Counted from the first letter of the stretch, positions 16,487 through 25,818 are shown. The stretch is DNA of 64,000 nucleotides from an uncultured Formosa sp. (GCF_947500765.1 NZ_CANMTH010000009.1:62001-126000), one strand, 5' to 3'. Numbers and translations: made by a program. The notes: generated from the sequence alone by a model not told the origin.

Positions 16487-18328
16487 ATGAACACATTCAA
16501 AGATTTAGGTCTTAATGACGACCTATTGCGTGCTATTACAGATATGGGCTTTGAAACCCCAAGTGAAGTACAAGACAAAGCCATACCATTATTATTAGAA
16601 AGTGAAACAGATTTAGTTGCATTAGCACAAACAGGAACAGGTAAAACTGCTGCGTTTGGTTTCCCAATGCTTCAAAAAATTGATATCAATAGCAGAACTA
16701 CTCAAGGATTAATCCTATCTCCTACTCGCGAACTTTGTTTACAAATTACTAACGAAATTAAAGCTTACGGTAAATACTGTAAAGGTTTAAATGTTGTTGC
16801 TATATATGGAGGATCTAGTATCCAAGATCAAGCAAGAGATGTAAAACGTGGTGCACAAATTATTGTAGCAACTCCAGGACGTATGAAAGATATGATTAGC
16901 CGTAATATGGTTGATATTTCTAAAATTACTTACAGTGTACTTGATGAAGCAGATGAAATGCTTAACATGGGTTTCAAAGAAGACATTACAGATATTTTAT
17001 CGCACACACCTGCCGATAAAAATACATGGTTATTTTCTGCAACTATGCCAAAAGAAGTTGCAACTATTGCTAAAAAATTCATGGATAATCCTAAAGAAAT
17101 TACTGTAGGAAATAAAAATGAAGGAAGTACTCAAGTGTCTCACGAATATTATTTAGTAAATTCAAGAGACCGTTACCAAGCATTAAAACGTTTAGCTGAT
17201 GCTAATCCTGATATTTTCTCTGTTATTTTTTGTAGAACAAAACGTGATACTCAAAAAGTTGCAGAACAACTAATAGAAGATGGTTATAACGCTGGAGCAC
17301 TTCACGGTGATTTAAGTCAAAACCAACGTGATTTAGTAATGAAATCGTTTAGAAATCAACAAATCCAAATGCTTGTTGCTACAGATGTTGCTGCTCGTGG
17401 AATTGATGTAGACGATATTACTCACGTAATTAACTACCAATTACCAGACGAAATCGAAACATATAATCACCGTAGTGGTCGTACAGGACGTGCAGGTAAA
17501 ACAGGTATCTCTATGGTAATTGTTTCTAAAAGTGAGGTTAGAAAAATTAAAAGCATAGAGCGTATCATTAAAAAAGATTTCATCAAAAAAGAAATTCCAG
17601 ACGGAATGGAAATTTGTGAAGTTCAATTAATGTCTTTAGCAAACAAAATACACAGTACAGAAATCAATCCTGAAATTGATAAGCACTTAGATAGTATTAA
17701 TACATTATTTGCAGATACATCTAAAGACGAATTAATTCAGAAGTTTTTCTCTGTAGAATTTACACGATTCTTTAACTACTACCAAAAATCTAAAGATTTA
17801 AACGTAGCAGAAGGAAACTCAAGAGAAAGAGAAGGCAGAGAACACGTAAGTAACGATAATGCTGCACGTTTCTTTATTAACGTGGGTACTCGTGATGGTT
17901 TCGACTGGATGAAATTAAAAGATTTCTTAAAAGAAGTTTTAGAATTAGGTCGTGATGATGTGTTTAAAGTAGATGTTAAAGAAAGTTTTTCTTTCTTTAA
18001 TACGGAAAAAGAAATTAAAGATAAAGTTTTAGCATTCTTTACAGATTACAAACACGATGGTCGTTTTGTGAATGTTGAAGAAACAGAAAACAAAGGCGGC
18101 GGCGGCGGTCGCGGCGGTAACAGAAGTCGTAGTGGCGGAGGTGGTCGTAGAGATAGAAAAGAATCTGGAGGATTTAGAGGAGATAGACGTTCAAAATCTG
18201 GAGGAGAAGGAAAAAGAAGAAGTTCTGATTCTGATTCTAGACCAAGACGTTCTAGCTCATCAAGTTTCAGTTCTGAAAAAAAAGGTGATTCGTCATCTTC
18301 ATCTAGACCAAGACGTTCAAGACGCTAA
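16487..18328 (+). CDS. DEAD-box RNA helicase, DeaD/CsdA type
   Basis: This 613-residue ATP-dependent RNA helicase probably remodels ribosomal precursors and structured mRNA, especially in the cold. Helicase motifs appear in order: AQTGTGKT, PTRELC, TPGR, DEAD, SAT, ARGID and HRSGRTGRAGK. After the two RecA-like lobes comes a DbpA-type RNA-binding domain (about residues 460-535, RFFINVGTRDGFDWMKLKDF). The last 65 residues are a Gly/Arg/Ser tail with several RGG-like and SRPRRS units, suited to non-specific RNA binding. The gene has its own promoter and long leader. The overlapping +2 frame in the tail is only a shadow of the repetitive codons. Confidence 0.94.
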   Translation: MNTFKDLGLNDDLLRAITDMGFETPSEVQDKAIPLLLESETDLVALAQTGTGKTAAFGFPMLQKIDINSRTTQGLILSPTRELCLQITNEIKAYGKYCKGLNVVAIYGGSSIQDQARDVKRGAQIIVATPGRMKDMISRNMVDISKITYSVLDEADEMLNMGFKEDITDILSHTPADKNTWLFSATMPKEVATIAKKFMDNPKEITVGNKNEGSTQVSHEYYLVNSRDRYQALKRLADANPDIFSVIFCRTKRDTQKVAEQLIEDGYNAGALHGDLSQNQRDLVMKSFRNQQIQMLVATDVAARGIDVDDITHVINYQLPDEIETYNHRSGRTGRAGKTGISMVIVSKSEVRKIKSIERIIKKDFIKKEIPDGMEICEVQLMSLANKIHSTEINPEIDKHLDSINTLFADTSKDELIQKFFSVEFTRFFNYYQKSKDLNVAEGNSREREGREHVSNDNAARFFINVGTRDGFDWMKLKDFLKEVLELGRDDVFKVDVKESFSFFNTEKEIKDKVLAFFTDYKHDGRFVNVEETENKGGGGGRGGNRSRSGGGGRRDRKESGGFRGDRRSKSGGEGKRRSSDSDSRPRRSSSSSFSSEKKGDSSSSSRPRRSRR

Positions 18329-18413
18329 ACTATCTGTTAATATTTAGTCAAAAAAACATTACTTTTTCCTAAATATTATTTAGTTTGCTACTTTTACGCC
18401 TAACAAAACTATA

Positions 18414-19187
18414 ATGAAATATATATTTATACTATTCATCCTATTATTGTCCTCGACAACAGTCTTTTCTCAAGACAGTAACACAAATGTCTTAGGGGTA
18501 ATTATTAATGGTTCTAACAACGAACCGCTTGAAGGTGTAAATATTGTAAACATAAATCAAGTTAAAGGTAGTACCACCAATAGTAAAGGTGAATTTGAAA
18601 TATCTGCGAAAGCAAATGATACACTTCACCTTTCTTATTTAGGTTTTAAATCTATTAAGGTTAAGGTTACTAACGACTGGATAAAATTTGGTAGTTCTAC
18701 AATTGAATTAACAGAATTAGCTTTAGCTTTAGAAGAAGTTGTAATTAATCAGTTTAGACTAACAGGTTATTTAGCAGTAGATATTAAACAAGTACCTATT
18801 AACAATAATTACCAATACAGTATCTCCGGATTACAAAATGGTTATGAAGCTGGTAGAGGTACTTATAGTGTAAATAAAATTTTAAGTTCCATTTTTAACC
18901 CAGCAGATTTCTTATATAACATCTTTGGTAAAAAGCCTCAGGAAATGAAAAAACTGAAGCAAATGAAACAAGATGATGAAATAAGGAATTTATTAGCATC
19001 GCGTTTTGATCGCGAAATGCTAACGGTCTTATTACAGGTAGATCGTATTGACTTAGACGAAATAGTAAGGCAATGTAACTATTCTAAAGACTTTATAAAC
19101 TCTGCTAACGATCTTCAAATACTTGATGCCATTAGTGGCTGTTATGAAGAATATAAGGTATTAAGCCGGGGCAGGAAAAAAATATAA
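18414..19187 (+). CDS. Secreted CarboxypepD_reg-like (beta-sandwich) protein
   Basis: The 257-residue product has a signal peptide (about residues 1-19, TTVFSQ) and then a carboxypeptidase-regulatory-like beta-sandwich of the kind that precedes TonB receptors (VLGVIINGSNNEPLEGVNIV ... SYLGFKSIKV). No plug or barrel follows; residues about 110-257 are a helical, charged segment. Such stand-alone proteins are frequent in Flavobacteriaceae and of unknown role, probably periplasmic. It ends at a strong terminator. Confidence 0.8.
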   Translation: MKYIFILFILLLSSTTVFSQDSNTNVLGVIINGSNNEPLEGVNIVNINQVKGSTTNSKGEFEISAKANDTLHLSYLGFKSIKVKVTNDWIKFGSSTIELTELALALEEVVINQFRLTGYLAVDIKQVPINNNYQYSISGLQNGYEAGRGTYSVNKILSSIFNPADFLYNIFGKKPQEMKKLKQMKQDDEIRNLLASRFDREMLTVLLQVDRIDLDEIVRQCNYSKDFINSANDLQILDAISGCYEEYKVLSRGRKKI

Positions 19188-19193
19188 TAAAAC

Positions 19194-19228
19194 AAAAAAA
19201 ACTGTCTGTTAAAAGACAGTTTTTTTTT
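19194..19228 (+). terminator. Rho-independent terminator
   Basis: ACTGTCT (19201-19207) and AGACAGT (19214-19220) form a stem flanked by an A-run and a T-run, so it can act on both strands. It lies right after the CarboxypepD_reg-like gene. Confidence 0.9.
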
Positions 19229-19403
19229 GCTTATTTAAAAAAAAGCATAAATTCACTCTCTCATACAAAATATAAGATTCCTAATATTTTTCATATTAAA
19301 AAATGTATTCAATAATTTTCGAGTATAATAATTAATGAAAATTTATTATTTGCAATATCTTTATAAATTTTATACTTTGCATGACCGACTCATATAACGA
19401 TTC

Positions 19404-21173
19404 ATGACAAACCTAACACGATTATTTGATTTCCCGTATTATCAACTAGAAAAGTATAATTTAAGTAAATCTTTAACAACAAAATACGGTGATACTTGGG
19501 TATCTACATCAACTCAAGATTATATTGACAAAGCTAATGCGATAAGTCGTGGTTTATTACGCCTAGGTGTAAAACCAAACGATAAAATCGCAATAATATC
19601 ATCTACCAACAGAACCGAGTGGAATATTATGGATATTGGTGTACTTCAAATTGGAGCTCAAAACATTCCTATATATCCAACTATTTCTGAAACAGATTAC
19701 GAATACATCTTAAATCATTCTGAAGCTATTTATTGTATTGTATCAGACCAAGCCGTTTTAGAAAAAATAAATAAAATTAAAGGAAATACACTTTTAAAAG
19801 AAGTTTACACTTTTGATGAAATTGAAAATGAAAAAAACTGGAAAGAGTTATTAGCTTTAGGAGAAGATACCTCTAATCAAAATGAAGTTGAAGTTTGTAA
19901 AGCCAACGTTAATCCTAATGATTTAGCAACTATTATATATACATCTGGAACAACAGGAACTCCCAAAGGGGTTATGTTATCTCATAATAATATTGTATCA
20001 GATGTACTTAACTGCGAAAAACGTGTGCCTTTTAATTATGGAAAATCAAGAGCATTAAGCTTCTTACCAATTTGCCATGTGTTTGAGCGTATGCTTTTAT
20101 ATCTATATCAATATTGTGGTGTAGAAATTTATTTTGCCGAGTCTATCGACAAAATGAGTGATAATTTAAAAGAAGTACATCCTCATGTAATGTCTGCAGT
20201 TCCTAGATTATACGAAAAAGTATATGATAAAATTGTAGCTAAAGGAGGAGAATTAACAGGAATTAAGAAGGCTTTATTCTTTTGGGCAATAGATTTAGGA
20301 CTTAGATACGAGCCCTACGGAAAGAATGGTTGGTGGTACGAAAAACAACTAAGCTTAGCTAGAAAATTAATTTTCAGCAAATGGAAAGAAGGTTTAGGTG
20401 GGGAAATACAAATTATGGTTTCTGGAAGTGCACCTTTACAAGCCCGATTAACACGAACATTTGCTGCAGCAGGAATACCAATTATGGAAGGTTATGGTTT
20501 AACAGAAACCTCTCCTGTAATAGCTGTTAACGATGAACGAAATTTTGGTTTTCAAATCGGAACTGTTGGAAAATTAATAGACAATGTCGAAGTTAAAATT
20601 GCTGAAGATGGAGAAATTCTGGTAAAAGGTCCAAACGTTATGTTAGGGTATTATAAAGATCCAGAAAAAACTGCTTCGGTTATGAGTGGTGAATATTTTC
20701 ATACTGGAGATATTGGAGAGATATGCGACGATGGCTTTTTAAAAATTACAGATCGTAAAAAAGAAATATTTAAAACTAGTGGTGGTAAATATATAGCACC
20801 AGCTGTAATTGAAAATCAGCTTAAACAATCTCGTTTTATAGAACAAGTAATGGTTATTGGAGAAGGCGAAAAAATGCCAGCGGCTTTAATTCAGCCTAAC
20901 TTCGATTTTATTAAAGAATGGGCTAAACGTCATAACATAGACTCTAGCGATATTAAAACGTTGTGTAAAAACGAACATTTATTAGATCGAATTCAAAAAG
21001 AAATCGATTTCTCTAACAAAGATTTTGGTAAATGGGAGCAAATTAAAGTATTCAAAATCACCCCAGAAACCTGGTCTATTGAAAAAGGACACCTTACTCC
21101 GACTTTAAAGTTAAAGCGAAAAATCATCAAAGAAATTTACAAATCCTTAATAGAATCTATATATAGATCTTAA
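19404..21173 (+). CDS. fadD: Long-chain fatty-acid-CoA ligase
   Basis: The 589-residue enzyme activates long-chain fatty acids to acyl-CoA through an acyl-adenylate, the entry step of beta-oxidation. The AMP-binding motif YTSGTTGTPKGVML lies near residue 180, followed by GYGLTETSP and the C-terminal hinge and lysine region DRKKEIFKTSGGKYIAP. It belongs to the FAA1/FadD15-like branch by length and layout. It stands directly upstream of the MarR-fadNAE operon but ends at its own terminator, so the two are separate transcripts in one functional locus. Confidence 0.93.
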   Translation: MTNLTRLFDFPYYQLEKYNLSKSLTTKYGDTWVSTSTQDYIDKANAISRGLLRLGVKPNDKIAIISSTNRTEWNIMDIGVLQIGAQNIPIYPTISETDYEYILNHSEAIYCIVSDQAVLEKINKIKGNTLLKEVYTFDEIENEKNWKELLALGEDTSNQNEVEVCKANVNPNDLATIIYTSGTTGTPKGVMLSHNNIVSDVLNCEKRVPFNYGKSRALSFLPICHVFERMLLYLYQYCGVEIYFAESIDKMSDNLKEVHPHVMSAVPRLYEKVYDKIVAKGGELTGIKKALFFWAIDLGLRYEPYGKNGWWYEKQLSLARKLIFSKWKEGLGGEIQIMVSGSAPLQARLTRTFAAAGIPIMEGYGLTETSPVIAVNDERNFGFQIGTVGKLIDNVEVKIAEDGEILVKGPNVMLGYYKDPEKTASVMSGEYFHTGDIGEICDDGFLKITDRKKEIFKTSGGKYIAPAVIENQLKQSRFIEQVMVIGEGEKMPAALIQPNFDFIKEWAKRHNIDSSDIKTLCKNEHLLDRIQKEIDFSNKDFGKWEQIKVFKITPETWSIEKGHLTPTLKLKRKIIKEIYKSLIESIYRS

Positions 21174-21178
21174 ATTAT

Positions 21179-21211
21179 CAAACTCCTTATATTTTTAAGG
21201 AGTTTTTTTTG
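21179..21211 (+). terminator. Rho-independent terminator
   Basis: AACTCCTT (21181-21188) pairs with AAGGAGTT (21197-21204) over an 8-nt loop and is followed by a T-run. It ends the fadD transcript. Confidence 0.9.
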
Positions 21212-21240
21212 TCTTTAATTTTAGTTAAAATTGTATCATT

Positions 21241-21274
21241 TATTATGCATGCATAATATTTTTTATTATATTTG
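21241..21274 (+). promoter_or_regulatory. Perfect 18-bp palindrome and -7 element of the marR-fadNAE operon
   Basis: TATTATGCATGCATAATA (21241-21258) is a perfect palindrome. A -7 element TATATTTG follows at 21267-21274, so the palindrome covers the expected -33 region. The site lies 35 bases before the ATG of a MarR-family gene. A repressor bound there would block RNA polymerase, which fits autoregulation by that MarR protein and control of the fad genes behind it. Confidence 0.65.
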
Positions 21275-21293
21275 GTTTAGACAAAAAATTAGA

Positions 21294-21746
21294 ATGAAAG
21301 ACAAAACAATCGACTATGTTTTACGAACCACTTGGTTAGCTGTTACAAAAATGTACAACGAACAAGGCCATAAATTTGATAGTACAATGGCTACTGGTTT
21401 TGCTTTACTTAGTATCGATCCTGAAAAAGGAACACCTTCAACTTCATTAGGCCCAAAAATGGGTATGGAAGCTACTAGTTTATCTAGAATTATAAAAAAC
21501 TTAGAAAAACAAGGTCTTATAGAACGCAAACCAAATCCTGAAGATGGTCGTGGTGTGTTAATTTACTTGACCGAATTAGGCAAAGAAAAAAGAGGATTCT
21601 CTAGAGATCGCGTATTAATCTTTAACGAAGCGGTTAGAAATAATATTTCTGCCGAAAAAATCGAACATTTTTACGAAGTTGCAGAAGTCATCAACGATTT
21701 AATTTCAAACAAAAAGATATATAATAACGAAAGCATTTTAAAATAA
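21294..21746 (+). CDS. MarR-family transcriptional regulator of the fad operon
   Basis: The 150-residue protein has the winged helix-turn-helix of MarR repressors (about residues 40-100: ATSLSRIIKNLEKQGLIERK, then the wing NPEDGRGVLIYLT). I start it at ATG 21294; an upstream in-frame TTG at 21231 would place the promoter and the palindrome inside the gene. Its stop abuts the ATG of fadN with no gap, so it is the first gene of the beta-oxidation operon. By position it should respond to a fatty acid or acyl-CoA and bind the palindrome at 21241-21258; both are inferences. Confidence 0.88.
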   Translation: MKDKTIDYVLRTTWLAVTKMYNEQGHKFDSTMATGFALLSIDPEKGTPSTSLGPKMGMEATSLSRIIKNLEKQGLIERKPNPEDGRGVLIYLTELGKEKRGFSRDRVLIFNEAVRNNISAEKIEHFYEVAEVINDLISNKKIYNNESILK

Positions 21747-24155
21747 ATGAGTACACGTAGAATAAAAAAAGTAGCTGTTATAGGTTCCGGTATTATGGGT
21801 AGTGGTATTGCATGTCATTTTGCCAATATTGGTGTAGATGTACTATTACTAGATATTGTACCACGCGAACTTAATACAGCCGAACAAGCAAAAGGACTGA
21901 CTTTACAAGATAAAGTAGTTAGAAACCGAATGGTAAACGATTCACTTAAAGCAGCTTTAAAATCGAAACCCTCTCCTATTTATCATCAAAAATTTGCCAG
22001 TCGTATTACTACAGGTAATTTAGAAGATGATATTGCTAAGGTAAAAGATGTCGATTGGATTATTGAAGTTGTGGTAGAACGTTTAGATATCAAGAAACTC
22101 GTTTTCGAAAATCTTGAAAAACACAGAACACCTGGCACTTTAATTACATCCAACACGTCTGGTATTCCTATTCATTTTATGAGTGAAGACCGTTCCGAAG
22201 ATTTTCAAAAACACTTTTGTGGTACACACTTTTTTAATCCAGCACGTTACTTGAAATTATTCGAAATAATTCCTGGTCCACATACTTCTCCTGAAGTTTT
22301 AGACTTTTTAAATGGTTATGGTGAACAGTTTTTAGGAAAGACATCTGTTGTTGCTAAAGACACTCCTGCTTTTATAGGAAACCGTGTAGGTATCTTTAGT
22401 ATTATGAGTTTATTCCACGCTGTAAAAGACATGGATTTAACCATAGAAGAGGTCGATAAATTAACGGGGCCTGTTATTGGCCGTCCTAAATCGGCAACCT
22501 TCAGAACGGTAGACGTTGTTGGTTTAGATACTTTAGTACATGTTGCTAACGGTATATATGATAATGTACCTAATGACGAACGTCACGACCTTTTCAAATT
22601 GCCCGATTTCATTAGTAAAATGATGGACAATAAATGGCTAGGAAGTAAAACTAAACAAGGATTTTATAAATTAGAACGTCATAAAGACGGTACTAAAGAT
22701 ATTTTATCATTAGACTTAGAGACTTTAGAATATCGTGCAAACAAAAAAGCAAAATTTGCAACTTTAGAATTAACGAAATCGATTGATAAAGTCGTAGACC
22801 GTTTTAAAGTTTTAGTTGCAGGAAAAGATAAAGCAGGCGATTTTTATCGTAAAAATTTTGCTGCATTATTCGCTTATGTTTCAAACAGAATACCTGAAAT
22901 TTCAAACGAATTATACAAAATTGACGATGCCATGAAGGCTGGTTTTGGATGGGAACACGGACCATTTCAAATTTGGGATGCAATTGGTGTTGAAAAAGGA
23001 ATAAAAATCATGGAAGCCGAAGGTTTAAAACCTGCTACTTGGGTAAACGACATGTTAGCTTCTGGAGTAACCTCATTTTATGCTGTAAAAGAAGGCGCAT
23101 CTTACTTTTATGATATTCCGTCTAAAAAACAAGAAAAAATTCCAGGTCAGGATGCTTTCATTATTCTAAATAATATTAGAAAATCTAAAGAAGTATTTAA
23201 AAATTCCGGGGTTGTTATTGAAGATATAGGCGACGGTATTTTGAATTGCGAATTCCAATCTAAAATGAATACAATTGGTGGCGATGTTTTATCTGGACTT
23301 AACAAAGCAATAGATTTAGCAGAAAAAGATTTCCAAGGTTTAGTTGTTGGTAATCAAGGCGCTAACTTCTCTGTAGGTGCAAATATTGGAATGATATTTA
23401 TGATGGCTGCCGAACAAGAATACGACGAATTAAATATGGCTATTAAGTATTTCCAAGATACTGTAATGCGTATGCGTTATTCATCTATTCCAACTGTATC
23501 TGCTCCACATGGGATGACCTTTGGTGGAGGTTGCGAATTATCGCTTCATGCCGATAAAGTTGTTGCTGCTGCAGAAACCTACATGGGACTTGTAGAGTTT
23601 GGAGTTGGCGTAATACCTGGCGGTGGTGGTTCTAAAGAATTAACATTAAGAGCTCAAGATACCTTTAAAAAAGGAGATGTAGAATTAAACACACTTCAAG
23701 AATATTTTTTAACTATTGGTATGGCTAAAGTTTCAACTTCGGCTTACGAAGCTTTTGATTTAGGCTTATTACAACATGGAAAAGATCTCGTTGTTGTGAA
23801 TAAAGAAAGACAAATTGCAACAGCAAAAGCGCATGCCAAAATAATGGCAGAAGCAGGTTACACTCAACCTATAAAACGTACAGACATTAAAGTATTAGGA
23901 AAACAAGCCTTAGGGATGTTCTTAGTCGGAACAGATGCTATGGAAGCAAGTCGATACATTAGTGAACACGATCAAAAAATAGCCAATAAATTAGCTTACG
24001 TTATGGCTGGCGGAGATCTATCTGAACCAACTTTTGTTAACGAACAATACTTATTAGATTTAGAACGCGAAGCCTTTTTAAGTCTATGTACAGAACGTAA
24101 AACGTTAGAGCGTATTCAACATATGTTAAAAACAGGGAAACCGCTTAGAAACTAG
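21747..24155 (+). CDS. fadN: 3-hydroxyacyl-CoA dehydrogenase / enoyl-CoA hydratase
   Basis: The 802-residue bifunctional enzyme carries out hydration of enoyl-CoA and NAD-dependent oxidation of 3-hydroxyacyl-CoA in beta-oxidation. The NAD-binding loop GSGIMGSGIACHFANIG is at the N-terminus, with HFFNPARYLKLFEIIPG and a C-terminal dehydrogenase domain to about residue 430. A crotonase domain follows (APHGMTFGGGCELSLHADKV, GVGVIPGGGGSKEL with oxyanion-loop and Glu residues). This dehydrogenase-first order is that of Bacillus FadN (YusL), the reverse of E. coli FadB. It lies directly after the MarR gene and before fadA, with a small inserted gene between. Confidence 0.93.
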   Translation: MSTRRIKKVAVIGSGIMGSGIACHFANIGVDVLLLDIVPRELNTAEQAKGLTLQDKVVRNRMVNDSLKAALKSKPSPIYHQKFASRITTGNLEDDIAKVKDVDWIIEVVVERLDIKKLVFENLEKHRTPGTLITSNTSGIPIHFMSEDRSEDFQKHFCGTHFFNPARYLKLFEIIPGPHTSPEVLDFLNGYGEQFLGKTSVVAKDTPAFIGNRVGIFSIMSLFHAVKDMDLTIEEVDKLTGPVIGRPKSATFRTVDVVGLDTLVHVANGIYDNVPNDERHDLFKLPDFISKMMDNKWLGSKTKQGFYKLERHKDGTKDILSLDLETLEYRANKKAKFATLELTKSIDKVVDRFKVLVAGKDKAGDFYRKNFAALFAYVSNRIPEISNELYKIDDAMKAGFGWEHGPFQIWDAIGVEKGIKIMEAEGLKPATWVNDMLASGVTSFYAVKEGASYFYDIPSKKQEKIPGQDAFIILNNIRKSKEVFKNSGVVIEDIGDGILNCEFQSKMNTIGGDVLSGLNKAIDLAEKDFQGLVVGNQGANFSVGANIGMIFMMAAEQEYDELNMAIKYFQDTVMRMRYSSIPTVSAPHGMTFGGGCELSLHADKVVAAAETYMGLVEFGVGVIPGGGGSKELTLRAQDTFKKGDVELNTLQEYFLTIGMAKVSTSAYEAFDLGLLQHGKDLVVVNKERQIATAKAHAKIMAEAGYTQPIKRTDIKVLGKQALGMFLVGTDAMEASRYISEHDQKIANKLAYVMAGGDLSEPTFVNEQYLLDLEREAFLSLCTERKTLERIQHMLKTGKPLRN

Positions 24156-24161
24156 ATCTTA

Positions 24162-24575
24162 GTAATGAGTAATTTAGATTTTAGTAGTTAGAGATTATGT
24201 ATAAAGTAGAAGATTTAATAATATGGAAAAAGTCAATTGAGTTGACTAAAAGAGCCTATCTACTTATTTCAGAATTCCCATCTAATGAAAAATATAGATT
24301 AAACACTCAAATTAAAAGAAGCGCTGTATCCATCCCTTCAAATATTGCTGAAGGAGCTGGAATAAATTCAAATAAAAAATTTAAATATTTTATGAGTGTT
24401 GCCAATAGTTCAACATACGAACTTGAAACACAACTCATATTATTAATTGAATTAAATTTAATATCAAAAGAAAAAACACAACCCGTCATTGAACTATGTA
24501 TTGAAATTTAAAAAATGAATTATTCTTTTCAAAAGAAATTATAAATCTCAATACTAAAATCTCAATACTCAATAC
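24162..24575 (+). mobile_element. Intervening-sequence-like element inside the fad operon
   Basis: A small four-helix-bundle gene is bracketed by imperfect inverted repeats. The left arm 24162-24196 runs right up to the ATG; the right arm is 24544-24575. The reverse complement of the right arm shares TGAGTA, AGATTTTAGTA and GAGATT, in the same order, with the left arm. The transcript could fold into a long stem with the gene in the loop, as in the intervening sequences found in some 23S rRNA genes. Here it sits between fadN and fadA. Whether it moves, or is processed by RNase III, is inference. Confidence 0.5.
24197..24511 (+). CDS. Four-helix-bundle protein (S23/IVP family), C-terminus cut short
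   Basis: The 104-residue product matches the four-helix-bundle family encoded by 23S rRNA intervening sequences: LIIWKKSIELTKRAY at the start, then QIKRSAVSIPSNIAEGAG and SSTYELETQL. Family members usually have a longer last helix. Here the TAA at 24509-24511 falls where a Gln codon would fit, and the same frame continues KMNYSFQKKL to a TAA at 24542-24544, which resembles the normal family ending. A single C-to-T change could have shortened it by 11 residues. The role is unknown; the family forms basic pentamers and may bind RNA. Confidence 0.8.
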   Translation: MYKVEDLIIWKKSIELTKRAYLLISEFPSNEKYRLNTQIKRSAVSIPSNIAEGAGINSNKKFKYFMSVANSSTYELETQLILLIELNLISKEKTQPVIELCIEI

Positions 24576-24583
24576 AAAAATAG

Positions 24584-25774
24584 ATGAAACAAGCATATAT
24601 AGTAAAAGCATACAGAACCGCAGTTGGTAAAGCACCAAAGGGTGTGTTCCGTTTTAAAAGAACAGATGAACTGGCCGCCGAAACCATCAAATATATGATG
24701 AAGGAATTACCTGGTTTGGATCCAAAACGTATAGACGATGTTATTGTTGGTAATGCGATGCCAGAAGGCTCACAGGGACTAAACATGGCACGTTTAATCT
24801 CATTAATGGGATTAGATATTGTAGATGTTCCTGGTGTAACCGTCAATCGTTTTTGTTCATCTGGAATAGAAACTATCGGTATGGCCACTGCAAAAATTCA
24901 ATCAGGTATGGCCGACTGTATTATTGCTGGTGGTGCAGAAAGTATGAGTGCTGTTCCAATGACAGGCTTTAAGCCTGAATTAAATTACGACATCGTAAAA
25001 GCCGGTCATGAAGATTACTATTGGGGTATGGGAAATACGGCGGAAGCTGTCGCAAATCAATTTAAAGTCTCTCGTGAAGACCAAGATGAATTTGCCTATA
25101 ACTCTCATATGAAAGCTTTGAAAGCACAAGCTGAAAATCGTTTTCAAGATCAAATTGTACCAATAAACATCGATGAAACTTATATTGATGCTAACGGAAA
25201 AAAAGCAACAAAAACATATACCATTACTAAAGACGAAGGTCCTCGTGCAGGAACAAGTATAGAAGCATTATCTAAACTTAGAGCCGTATTTGCTGCTGGA
25301 GGTAGTGTAACAGCAGGTAACTCTTCGCAAACAAGTGATGGTGCAGCATTTGTAATGGTGATGAGTGAAGATATGGTTAAAGAATTAGGACTTGAACCTA
25401 TAGCGCGTTTGGTAAATTATGCTGCCGCAGGTGTAGAACCACGTATTATGGGAATTGGGCCAGTAAAAGCCATTCCAAAAGCATTAAAACAAGCAGGATT
25501 AAAACAAGGCGATTTAGAACTTATAGAATTAAACGAAGCTTTTGCGTCTCAATCTTTAGCTGTAATTCGTGAATTAGAATTAAACCCTGATATCATTAAT
25601 GTTAATGGTGGTGCTATTGCATTAGGACACCCTCTTGGATGTACCGGAGCGAAACTTTCAGTACAATTATTTGATGAAATGCGTAAGCGTGATATGAAAG
25701 GAAAATATGGAGCTGTAACCATGTGCGTTGGTACAGGGCAAGGTGCTTGTGGAATTTTTGAGTTCCTCAATTAA
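24584..25774 (+). CDS. fadA: Acetyl-CoA C-acyltransferase (3-ketoacyl-CoA thiolase)
   Basis: Thiolase performs the last step of each beta-oxidation cycle, releasing acetyl-CoA. The 396-residue product has the nucleophilic cysteine in VNRFCSSGIETI, the NEAFA motif, the histidine in ALGHPLGCTGAK and the second catalytic cysteine in CVGTGQGACG. It is the second enzyme gene of the fad operon. It begins 8 bases after the right repeat arm of the inserted element, so its upstream region is partly made of that element, which could affect its translation. Confidence 0.95.
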   Translation: MKQAYIVKAYRTAVGKAPKGVFRFKRTDELAAETIKYMMKELPGLDPKRIDDVIVGNAMPEGSQGLNMARLISLMGLDIVDVPGVTVNRFCSSGIETIGMATAKIQSGMADCIIAGGAESMSAVPMTGFKPELNYDIVKAGHEDYYWGMGNTAEAVANQFKVSREDQDEFAYNSHMKALKAQAENRFQDQIVPINIDETYIDANGKKATKTYTITKDEGPRAGTSIEALSKLRAVFAAGGSVTAGNSSQTSDGAAFVMVMSEDMVKELGLEPIARLVNYAAAGVEPRIMGIGPVKAIPKALKQAGLKQGDLELIELNEAFASQSLAVIRELELNPDIINVNGGAIALGHPLGCTGAKLSVQLFDEMRKRDMKGKYGAVTMCVGTGQGACGIFEFLN

Positions 25775-25818
25775 TAAAATAATTCAGAAACAAATTTAAA
25801 CCATAAATTTAAGTTTAA

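Noticed and set aside
18072..18347. Overlapping plus-strand frame of 91 codons in the helicase tail
   Set aside because: It is a shifted reading of the repetitive Gly/Arg/Ser codons, with a low-complexity Val/Glu product and no independent signal.
21231..21293. Upstream TTG start for the MarR gene
   Set aside because: It would place the 18-bp palindrome and the -7 element inside the gene, and the extra residues do not look like a MarR N-terminus.
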